From: Comamonadaceae bacterium
GTDB taxonomy: Bacteria > Pseudomonadota > Gammaproteobacteria > Burkholderiales > Burkholderiaceae_C
NCBI GenBank assembly: GCA_027484575.1
Contig: JAIXSQ010000013.1
Span: forward strand, 248,001-312,000
Direction of reading: 5' to 3'
Length of the DNA: 64,000 nucleotides
Shown here: in pieces, positions 26,163-32,768 of the stretch
Numbering within the stretch: position 1 is the stretch's first letter
Layout: each line of letters begins with the position of its first letter
Translations under genes and position numbers: made by a program
Notes under the pieces: model-generated
Seen by the model: only the letters and a program-made list of their open reading frames with translations
What the model was told of the DNA's origin: nothing
The model's database searches: none

Positions 26163-26345
26163 TCAGGCGCGCTTGGCGCCGCGCCGGCAGGCCTCGCTGC
26201 AGTACTTCACCGAGTCCCAGTTCTTCGCCCAGGCCTTGCGCCAGGCCATGGGCCGGCCGCACTGCACGCAGGGCTTGCTGGGCAGGTAGGACTTGTTGCC
26301 CTTGAACTCGGGCGGGGCGGGTGCGCGCGGCATGGCCGCGATCAT
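26163..26345 (-). CDS. DUF2256 zinc-ribbon-like small protein
   Basis: 60 residues. A single domain with a Cys-x2-Cys ... Cys-x3-Cys pattern (SKPCVQCGRPMAWRK ... SVKYCSEACRRG), as in DUF2256 proteins, which are predicted to bind zinc. Function unknown; the family is often found near photolyase or cryptochrome genes, but none is here. The start at 26345 overlaps the fahA stop (ATGA), implying coupling. The ATG four codons later (MPRAPAPPEFKGN) fits the family N-terminus equally well. Probably the last gene of the tetR-ABC-fahA operon. Confidence 0.8.
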   Translation of the reverse strand: MIAAMPRAPAPPEFKGNKSYLPSKPCVQCGRPMAWRKAWAKNWDSVKYCSEACRRGAKRA

Positions 26346-27661
26346 GGCAGCGCGGGCAGGACCTCGCCGCGGCAGCTGCCAAAGCCGATGCGCGCGGCAC
26401 CGGGACGCGCGCACCAGCCGCGCAGCACCACGCAGTCGCCGTCCTCGAGGAAGCGGCGCTCCTCGCCGGTCGACGGCAGCGGCACTGGCACCGTGCCGCC
26501 GCGGCTCAGTTCCACGATCGCGCCCGCCTCGCCCGGCGTGGGGCCCGAGACCGTTCCGGTGCCCATCAGGTCGCCGGCCTGCAGGTTGCAGCCGCCCACC
26601 GTGTGCTGGGCGAGCATCTGGCCGATGGTCCAGTACTGGTGGCGAAAGCTCGTGGCCGCGATGCGGTCGCCGGGCAGGCCGCGGCGGCGCGCGCTGGCCG
26701 ACTGCAGCACCACCTCCAGCTGCACGTCCAGCGCGCCGTCGGCGCGTTCCTGCGGATCGTCCAGGTAGGCCAGCGGCGGCGGATCGGCGGCGGGGCGGGC
26801 GAACGGCACCCGGTAGGGCGCCAGGGCCTCCAGCGTCACCACCCACGGCGAGATGCTGGTGCAGAAGTTCTTGCCCAGGAACGGCCCCAGCGGGTCCATT
26901 TCCCAGAACTGGTGGTCGCGTGCCGACCAGTCGTTGAGCAGGCACATGCCGAAGATGCGCTCGCGCGTATCGGCCAGGGGCACGCGCTGGCCGAGCACCG
27001 TGTCGGGCCCGACGAAGAAGCCCATCTCCAGCTCGAAGTCCAGCCGGGCGCAGGGCCCGTAGGCCGGCGCCTGGGCGCCGGGTGCGCGGGCCTGGCCCAG
27101 GGGGCGGTGGAAGTTGCTGCCGCTGGGCACCACGCTGGAGGCGCGGCCGTGGTACGCGATGGGCAGCCACTTGAAGTTGGGCGTGAGCGGGTCGTCCGGG
27201 CGGATCACCCGGCCCACGTTCAGCGCGTGGTGCAGCGAGGTGTAGAAGTCGGTGTAGTTGCGCACCTCCACCGGCAGCTTCATCTCGGCCCGGGCCTGCG
27301 GCACCAGGCAGGCGCGCAGCGCCTCCTGCGTGGCCGCCGGCGCATCGGCGTGCAGGGCGCGGAACAGCGCGCGCCGCAGCGCCCGCCAGGCCGGCTGGCC
27401 CAGGCCCATGTAGGCGTTGAGCGTCTCGCCCGCCGCCACCGCGCAGGCCACCTGCGCCTCGGGCTCCAGCACCTGCGCGGCGGCCAGGCGCGCCAGGTCC
27501 AGCACCTGGTCGCCGATGGCCACGCCGCCGCGGGGCGTCTCGTGGCTGCCGCGCGCGGCGAACACGCCGAAGGGCAGGTTCTGCAGCGGGAAGTCGCAGC
27601 CGTCGGCCTGCGCCGAGGCCACCCAGCTGGTGGCCTGCGGATCGTGGGTGAAGTCCAGCAC
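26342..27661 (-). CDS. fahA: Fumarylacetoacetase
   Basis: 439 residues, close to the usual length of bacterial FahA. It hydrolyses fumarylacetoacetate to fumarate and acetoacetate, the last step of tyrosine/homogentisate breakdown. Seen: VRNYTDFYTSLHHALNVG (catalytic His), PIAYHGRASSVV, LDFELEMGFFVG (metal-binding Glu/Glu), MCLLNDWSARDHQFWE (metal-binding Asp) and NLQAGDLMGTGTVSGP. The start is GTG at 27661 (VLDFTHDPQATSW), with AGGAG 6 bases upstream; no ATG suits. It lies 10 bp after a cyclase gene. Maleylacetoacetate isomerase and homogentisate dioxygenase are not in the window. Confidence 0.95.
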   Translation of the reverse strand: MLDFTHDPQATSWVASAQADGCDFPLQNLPFGVFAARGSHETPRGGVAIGDQVLDLARLAAAQVLEPEAQVACAVAAGETLNAYMGLGQPAWRALRRALFRALHADAPAATQEALRACLVPQARAEMKLPVEVRNYTDFYTSLHHALNVGRVIRPDDPLTPNFKWLPIAYHGRASSVVPSGSNFHRPLGQARAPGAQAPAYGPCARLDFELEMGFFVGPDTVLGQRVPLADTRERIFGMCLLNDWSARDHQFWEMDPLGPFLGKNFCTSISPWVVTLEALAPYRVPFARPAADPPPLAYLDDPQERADGALDVQLEVVLQSASARRRGLPGDRIAATSFRHQYWTIGQMLAQHTVGGCNLQAGDLMGTGTVSGPTPGEAGAIVELSRGGTVPVPLPSTGEERRFLEDGDCVVLRGWCARPGAARIGFGSCRGEVLPALP

Positions 27662-27671
27662 GGGCGGCTCC

Positions 27672-28478
27672 TCAGGCCGAGGCCATGAGCGCGTCGTCGA
27701 AGATCGCCACCGCGCGCGTCCAGCCGGCCGAGGCACCGCGGATCTTGTGCGGGAAGCAGGAGATGTAGAAGCCGGTGGCCGGCAGCGACTCCAGGTTGTG
27801 CAGCTTCTCGATGTGGCAGTAGCCGATGTCGCGCCCGGCCTTGTGGCCTTCCCAGATCAGCGACGCATCCTTGGACTCGCCGTACTTCTGCGCGGTGTGC
27901 ACGAACGGCGCGTCCCAGCTCCAGGCATCGGTGCCCGTCAGCCGCACGCCGCGCTCGAGCAGGTACATCGTGGCCTCGTAGCCCATGCCGCAACCGGCGG
28001 CCACGTAGTCGGGATGGCCGTAGCGCGAGCCCGCGCGCGTGTTGACCACCACGATCTCCAGCGGCGCGAGGGTGTGGCCGATGCGGGCCAGCTCGGCCTC
28101 GACCTCGGCGGCGGTGACCACGTGGCCGTCGGGCAGGTGGCGGAAGTCCAGCTTCACGCCGGGCTGGAAGCACCACTCCAGTGGCACGTCGTGGATCGCG
28201 ATGGCCGGCTTCTTGTCGCCCAGCGCCTTGTCCATGGTCGAGTGGAAGTGGTAGGGCGCGTCCAGGTGCGTGCCGTTGTGGGTGGACAGCTGCACCAGCT
28301 CCACCGCCCAGCCTTCGCCGTCGGGCAGGTCCTCCTTCTTCAGCCCGGGAAAGAAGGGCGCGATCTGCTCGAAGGTGTTGTCGTGCGTGAAGTACTGGAT
28401 CTTGGGCGCGAACGCCGGCGGATCGCTCAGCACGTCGTTCTCCAGGAAGATGGACAGGTCGACGAAGCGGCGGGGCAT
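27672..28478 (-). CDS. Cyclase/kynurenine-formamidase-like metal hydrolase
   Basis: 268 residues of the cyclase superfamily. The metal-binding signature HxGTHxD is intact as STHNGTHLDAPYHFH (about residues 66-80), with further conserved GHPDYVAAGCGMGYEA and LTGTDAWSWDAPF, and a C-terminal EKLHNLESLP. Members hydrolyse amide bonds or dehydrate cyclic acids (KynB, isatin hydrolase, polyketide cyclases). Its place between an ABC importer and fahA suggests a ring-opening or deacylating step on an imported aromatic compound; the substrate is an inference. AAGGAGA is 5 bases before the ATG. Confidence 0.85.
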   Translation of the reverse strand: MPRRFVDLSIFLENDVLSDPPAFAPKIQYFTHDNTFEQIAPFFPGLKKEDLPDGEGWAVELVQLSTHNGTHLDAPYHFHSTMDKALGDKKPAIAIHDVPLEWCFQPGVKLDFRHLPDGHVVTAAEVEAELARIGHTLAPLEIVVVNTRAGSRYGHPDYVAAGCGMGYEATMYLLERGVRLTGTDAWSWDAPFVHTAQKYGESKDASLIWEGHKAGRDIGYCHIEKLHNLESLPATGFYISCFPHKIRGASAGWTRAVAIFDDALMASA

Positions 28479-28504
28479 GGCGGTCTCCTTCGGTGGATGG
28501 CGGG

Positions 28505-29260
28505 TCAGGGGTGCTGCCAGCGCAGCAGCCGGCGCTCGGCCAGCGCCAGCAGCGCGTTGGACACGAAGCCGACCGCGCCCAGCAGCGCGATGCCGGCGAA
28601 CAGTTCGCTGGCGCGGAAGGCGCGGGCGGCCAGCAGGATGGCCTGGCCCAGGCCGGCCTGCGAGGCGATCATCTCGCCGACCACCGCGACGATGAGCGCG
28701 ACGGTCAGCGCCAGCCGCATGCCGGCCAGGATGTCGGGCAGCGCGTTGGGCAGGCCCAGCTTGAAGACGAAGGCGGGGCGCGACAGCTGCAGCGCGGCGG
28801 CCACCTCGCGCAGCCGCTCGTGCACCTGCGCGAAGCCATGCACCGTGGCCAGCAGCACCGGCCACATCGCGCCGAAGGCCACCACCGCCAGCACCATGGC
28901 CGGCGACAGGCCGAAGACCGAGATCGCCAGCGGCAGCACCGCCGAGGCGGGCAGTGGGCGCACGAACTCCAGCGTGGGCTGCACCCAGGCATGCGCCGTG
29001 GCCGAGATGCCCACCAGCGCGCCCAGCACGATGCCGAGGACGCAGGCCAAGCCCCAGCCCAGCAGCATGCGCAGCACGGTCTGGCCGGTGTAGGCCACCA
29101 GGTCGCCGCCCACCAGCCCCTCGCCCAGGCTGGCCAGCATGGCCTCGGGCGTGGGCACGAACACCGCGCTGACCCACCCGGCATGCGACGCGATCCACCA
29201 CAGGGCCAGCAGCGCGGCCAGCACGCCGAGCGATTCGGCCAGGGTCCGCAGGCGCGTCAT
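28505..29260 (-). CDS. ABC transporter permease (SsuC/TauC-like), second copy
   Basis: 251 residues, about six membrane helices. The ABC-coupling EAA loop reads EVAAALQLSRPAFVFKLGLPNALPDILAGMRLA near residues 145-175, as in nitrate/sulfonate/taurine permeases. It should pair with the permease at 29487 as a heterodimer around the ATPase at 30239. The two permease genes are separated by 226 bp filled with a tandem palindromic repeat, although the rest of the operon is nearly gapless. Followed 26 bp later by the cyclase gene. Confidence 0.9.
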   Translation of the reverse strand: MTRLRTLAESLGVLAALLALWWIASHAGWVSAVFVPTPEAMLASLGEGLVGGDLVAYTGQTVLRMLLGWGLACVLGIVLGALVGISATAHAWVQPTLEFVRPLPASAVLPLAISVFGLSPAMVLAVVAFGAMWPVLLATVHGFAQVHERLREVAAALQLSRPAFVFKLGLPNALPDILAGMRLALTVALIVAVVGEMIASQAGLGQAILLAARAFRASELFAGIALLGAVGFVSNALLALAERRLLRWQHP

Positions 29261-29266
29261 GCGGCC

Positions 29267-29480
29267 GCTCCGACAGCCCCGTCATGCCCGCGCAGGCGGG
29301 CATCCACGATGCGGCGGGGCATGCCCCCGGGGCGATCATGGGTCCCCGCCTGCGCGGGGACGACGGTGCGGGGCGCTCCGACATCCCCGTCATGCCCGCG
29401 CAGGCGGGCATCCACGATACGGCGGGGCATGCCCCCGGGCCGGTCATGGGTCCCCGCGTGCGCGGGGACGGCGGTGCGGG
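29267..29480. repeat. Tandem duplication of a 108-bp REP-like unit inside an ABC operon
   Basis: Two direct copies (29267-29374 and 29375-29480) differ at only a handful of positions. Each begins GCTCCGACA, then has a hairpin GCCCGCGCAGGCGGGC after GTCAT, then ATCCACGAT, GCGGCGGGGCATGCCCCCGG, and a second hairpin CCCCGCCTGCGCGGGG (copy 2: CCCCGCGTGCGCGGGG). Same family as sites at 4321, 24621 and 55168. It lies between two co-oriented permease genes, where it could attenuate the downstream genes or stabilise the mRNA end. Confidence 0.9.
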
Positions 29481-29486
29481 TCCGGC

Positions 29487-30239
29487 TCACGCGGCCTCCC
29501 CCATGCGACGGGCCACCGCACGCTGCAGCCGCAGCGCGCCCGCGTTCACCACGACGCCGACCACGCCGATCCAGAACAGCCAGGCCAGCATCAGCGCCGG
29601 GTCCAGGCTCTGCTGCGCGATGATCAGCGCATAGCCCATGCCGTGCGGGTTGGCGGCGATCTCCACGGTCACCGCCACCACCAGCGCGATCGCCACGCCC
29701 AGGCGCAGCGCCACGAACAGCCGCGGCACCATCGCCGGCAGCACGATGCTGCGAAAGCGCATCCACGGCGTCAGCTGCAGGGCGCGTGCCACCTCCAGCA
29801 GGCGCGGCTCGACCTGGCGCACCGCCGCCTGCGTGAGCACCAGCAGCGGCCAGAAGGTGGCGAAGGCCACCACGCCCACCTCCATGCGCACGCCGAAGCC
29901 CCACAGCAGCATGGCCAGCGGGATCAGCGCCACCGAGGGGATGGGCCGCAGCACCTCGATGCTCAGGAAGCCCATGCCGGCCAGCCGCGGCGACAGCCCC
30001 AGCGCCGTGCCCAGCGCCAGCGCGAGCAGGGCCGCCAGGGCCAGGCCCAGGGCGGCGCTGCCCAGCGTGAACGCCGTGGCCTGCAGCAGCGAGCCGTCGG
30101 CGACCGCCCGGGCGAAGGCCTGCGCCGCCGCGGTGGGCGGGGCCAGGGCGTCGCTGGAGCGCCCGACGGTGCGCGCCCACCATTCCAGCGCGGCCAGGCC
30201 GAGCAGCGGCAGGGCGAGCGCCTGGGCCAGGCGGCGCAT
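29487..30239 (-). CDS. ABC transporter permease (SsuC/TauC-like), first copy
   Basis: 250 residues, about six membrane helices. EAA-type loop EVARALQLTPWMRFRSIVLPAMVPRLFVALRLG near residues 150-182. It is clearly homologous to, but diverged from, the second permease (28505), so the pair probably forms a heterodimeric channel. The start overlaps the ATPase stop by one base (TGATG). Its 3' end is followed at once by the tandem repeat. Substrate class by family: sulfonates, nitrate, pyrimidine precursors or aromatic acids; the neighbouring cyclase and fahA favour an aromatic compound (inference). Confidence 0.9.
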   Translation of the reverse strand: MRRLAQALALPLLGLAALEWWARTVGRSSDALAPPTAAAQAFARAVADGSLLQATAFTLGSAALGLALAALLALALGTALGLSPRLAGMGFLSIEVLRPIPSVALIPLAMLLWGFGVRMEVGVVAFATFWPLLVLTQAAVRQVEPRLLEVARALQLTPWMRFRSIVLPAMVPRLFVALRLGVAIALVVAVTVEIAANPHGMGYALIIAQQSLDPALMLAWLFWIGVVGVVVNAGALRLQRAVARRMGEAA

Positions 30240-31012
30240 CAGGCGTGCCCCAGGTAGTGGTACAGCGCCCGGCGCAGGCGCAGGAACTCGGGATGCTCGC
30301 GCGTCTCCAGCTGGTGGCGCGGGCGCGGGATGGCCACGTCGATCAGGGCGGCCAGGCTGGGCCGGCTGGCGTCGGGCTGCGCGCGCAGGGCCACCACGCG
30401 GTCGCCCAGGTAGATCGCCTCCTCGAGGTCGTGCGTGACGAACAGCACCGTCAGGCCCTGCTCGCGCACCAGCCGCGCCAGCTCGTCCTGCAGGCCCTCG
30501 CGCGTCATCGCATCGAGCGCGCCGAACGGCTCGTCCATCATCAGCAGCGTGGGCTCCTGCGCCAGGCAGCGCGCGATCTGCACCCGCTGCTGCATGCCGC
30601 CCGACAGCTGCGCCGGGAACTTGCCCGCGTGCGGCGACAGGCCCACCGTGTCCAGCACGCGCGCGATGCGCGCGGGCCGCTCGGCCGGCGGCACGCCGGC
30701 GGCCTCGAGCGCCAGGCCCACGTTGCCTGCCACCGTGCGCCAGGGCAGCAGCGCCCGGCCGTAGTCCTGGAACACGAAGGCCGCCGCGCGCGAGGGCCCG
30801 CGCACCGGCTGGCCGGCGAGCGTGACCCGGCCAGCCGCCGGCTGCACGAAGCCGGCCGCCGCGCGCAGCAAGGTGGTCTTGCCGCAGCCCGAGGGCCCGA
30901 TCACGCAGACGAACTCGCCGCGCCGCACCTGCAGCGAGGTGGGCGTGAGGATCTCGCGCCCGCCCAAGCGGATCGCGACCTCGTCCAGCTGCAGCAGCGG
31001 CGCGTCGCTCAT
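30239..31012 (-). CDS. ABC transporter ATP-binding protein (SsuB/TauB-like)
   Basis: 257 residues with a full set of ABC motifs: Walker A GPSGCGKTTLL (about 39-49), Q-loop FVFQDYGRALLPW, signature LSGGMQQRVQIARCLAQ, Walker B TLLMMDEPFGALD and H-loop VLFVTHDLEEA. The Q-loop and signature style is that of the nitrate/taurine/sulfonate importers. It powers uptake through the two permeases encoded downstream. It lies 10 bp after the binding-protein gene and overlaps the next permease by one base. Confidence 0.93.
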   Translation of the reverse strand: MSDAPLLQLDEVAIRLGGREILTPTSLQVRRGEFVCVIGPSGCGKTTLLRAAAGFVQPAAGRVTLAGQPVRGPSRAAAFVFQDYGRALLPWRTVAGNVGLALEAAGVPPAERPARIARVLDTVGLSPHAGKFPAQLSGGMQQRVQIARCLAQEPTLLMMDEPFGALDAMTREGLQDELARLVREQGLTVLFVTHDLEEAIYLGDRVVALRAQPDASRPSLAALIDVAIPRPRHQLETREHPEFLRLRRALYHYLGHA

Positions 31013-31022
31013 GCCGCGCGGC

Positions 31023-31964
31023 TCACTTGACGATCAGGTTCGCCAGCTGCGGCGTGCCGCGCAGCATCTCCTGGTCCTTCATCAGGCCCACCCAGTACTC
31101 CAGGTGCTTCTCGTTCAGCACCGGCAGCGGCGGCGAGATCTGCATGCGCGCCAGCACCTCGGGCGGCACCTTGATGTACTTGCCGATGTGCGCGCGCACC
31201 TTGTCGCCGTTGGCCGGCTTGGCCATGAACGCCGCGGCCTCGACCAGCGCCTCGCGGAAGGCCTTGACCGCGCCCGCGTTCTTCTGCGCCCAGTCGCGCC
31301 GCGCCGCATGCAGGATGGTCGGGTTGCCCTCGGCCAGGAAGGTGGAGTAGTACGAGGCCACGTAGCCGGCGCCGCTGTCGGTGATGCGGCTCATGAACGG
31401 GTCGGCCGTCACCACCGCGTCCAGCGAGCCGCCGCGCAGCAGGTCGCCGTGCTGCGGGAAGGCGGCCTCGATGAAGTTGACCTTCTTGTAGTCCACGCCG
31501 CTCTGCTTGAGCCAGCCGCGAAAGCTCACGTGCAGGAACGCCCCGAGGCCGGGGACGCCGATCTTCTTGCCCACGCAGTCCTGCGCGCTCTTGATGCCCG
31601 AGCCGGCGCGTGCCACCAGGCCGAAGCCGGTGATGTTCTTGGCCGTGGCGCCGCCACCGGCCACCACCACGTGGTCAAGGCCGCCGTCGACGGCCTGCAG
31701 GTACACCGAGGGCGTGGGCCCGCCGATCTGCAGCGACTCGGACTGGATGGCCGCCGGGATGGTGGAGTTCAGCGGGATGAACTTGAGCTCGACGTCGAGG
31801 TTGCGCTTCTTGAACAAGCCCTCCTCGGCCGCCACGAAGACCGAGGCGAAGTCGGTCACGGCCGTGTAGCCGAAGGCGATGCGGGTGGACTGCGCGCGCG
31901 CGGGCAGGGCCAGCGCGGCGGCGCCGGCGGCCAGCGGGGCGAGGACGAGGGAGCGGCGTTTCAT
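31023..31964 (-). CDS. ABC transporter substrate-binding protein (NMT1/SsuA-like)
   Basis: 313 residues. Signal peptide with an Arg pair (KRRSLVLAPLAAGAAALALPARA, then QSTRIAFGYT). Type II periplasmic binding fold: FASVFVAAEEGLFKKRNLDVELKFIPLN, LQIGGPTPSVYL, CVGKKIGVPGLGAFLHVSFRGWL and LDAVVTADPFMSRI. It delivers the solute to the permeases encoded downstream. The ligand is not identifiable by eye. CCAGGAGA lies 6 bases before the ATG. Its start overlaps the tetR stop by 4 bases, so regulator and receptor are translated together. Confidence 0.9.
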   Translation of the reverse strand: MKRRSLVLAPLAAGAAALALPARAQSTRIAFGYTAVTDFASVFVAAEEGLFKKRNLDVELKFIPLNSTIPAAIQSESLQIGGPTPSVYLQAVDGGLDHVVVAGGGATAKNITGFGLVARAGSGIKSAQDCVGKKIGVPGLGAFLHVSFRGWLKQSGVDYKKVNFIEAAFPQHGDLLRGGSLDAVVTADPFMSRITDSGAGYVASYYSTFLAEGNPTILHAARRDWAQKNAGAVKAFREALVEAAAFMAKPANGDKVRAHIGKYIKVPPEVLARMQISPPLPVLNEKHLEYWVGLMKDQEMLRGTPQLANLIVK

Positions 31965-32641
31965 GGGTGTCTCCTGGTGCTTCGTGAGGCGCCGGTGGCG
32001 GTGGGGCGGGGCAGGGCGGCGCGGATCCCTCCCACGATGAAGTCCTGCAGCAGGCGGCCCGCCTCGGGGTCGCCGGCGCGGGCCTGGCCGTGCGACAGGC
32101 GCTCGACGCGCGTGTCGCTCAGGTGGTGCAGCAGCGCACCGAGCATGAACTGGTAGCACCAGGCGACGCGGGCGCGGTCGGCCTGCGGCAGCAGCGCGTG
32201 CAACGCGTCGATGAAGGCCTGGGCCATGGGGTCGAACTGCGAGCGCAGCACGCGGTCGGTGTCCTCGCGCTGGTGGTACAGCTCGCGCGCCACCAGCAGG
32301 GCGTACGACTCGCCCTCGGGGCTGGCGCGCAGCTTGAGCACCGGCTGCACGAAGGCCGCGACCACCGCGGGCAGACGCTGGCGCTCGGGCGCCTGCAGGG
32401 CGGCCCGCAGGCCGGCCAGCCGCTCGTCGATGGTGCCGCCCCAGTGCGCGAAGATGGCCTGGAAGAGCTCGTGCTTCTGGCCGTAGTAGTAGCCCACCAG
32501 CGCCAGCGGCACGCCGGCCTCGTCGGCGATCTGGCGCAGCGACACCGCGTGGTAGCCGTGCTGGGCGAACAGCCGCTCGGCCGCCAGCAGGATTGCCTGC
32601 TTGCGGTCGGGGCGGTCGGCGACGGTGGCCCGGGGCGGCAT
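31961..32641 (-). CDS. TetR-family regulator of the ABC/fahA and aacS genes
   Basis: 226 residues. N-terminal HTH: KQAILLAAERLFAQHGYHAVSLRQIADEAGVPLALVGYYYGQKHELF (about 14-60), a standard TetR DNA-binding domain. The C-terminal ligand domain is all-helical. It heads the minus-strand operon (4-base overlap with the binding-protein gene) and is divergent from the acetoacetyl-CoA synthetase gene. Two overlapping palindromes at 32651-32677, 10 bases upstream of its start, are the likely operator. The inducer may be an aromatic acid or acyl-CoA of the pathway (inference). Confidence 0.88.
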   Translation of the reverse strand: MPPRATVADRPDRKQAILLAAERLFAQHGYHAVSLRQIADEAGVPLALVGYYYGQKHELFQAIFAHWGGTIDERLAGLRAALQAPERQRLPAVVAAFVQPVLKLRASPEGESYALLVARELYHQREDTDRVLRSQFDPMAQAFIDALHALLPQADRARVAWCYQFMLGALLHHLSDTRVERLSHGQARAGDPEAGRLLQDFIVGGIRAALPRPTATGASRSTRRHP

Positions 32642-32650
32642 GTCGGGTCA

Positions 32651-32677
32651 TTGGACGGTCGTCCAAGAGTCTTGGAC
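32651..32677. promoter_or_regulatory. Overlapping palindromic TetR operator
   Basis: Three half-sites in alternating orientation form two overlapping palindromes: TTGGACGGTCGTCCAA (32651-32666, 7-bp arms) and GTCCAAGAGTCTTGGAC (32661-32677, 8-bp arms around one central G). It lies in the 127-bp gap between the divergent tetR and aacS genes. Overlapping half-sites are a usual TetR arrangement for cooperative binding of two dimers. Confidence 0.75.
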
Positions 32678-32768
32678 ACGCGTGCAAACCCTAGGCGCGC
32701 GGCGCGCGGCACGGGCGCATGCTCGCGCACGAGCCCACCGTCCGCCCGGCCCGCCGCGGCCCCGCCCC

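Noticed and set aside
29267..29480. Possible CRISPR-like direct repeats
   Set aside because: Only two direct copies of 108 bp with no unique spacers, and each unit is internally palindromic; this is a duplicated REP-like element.
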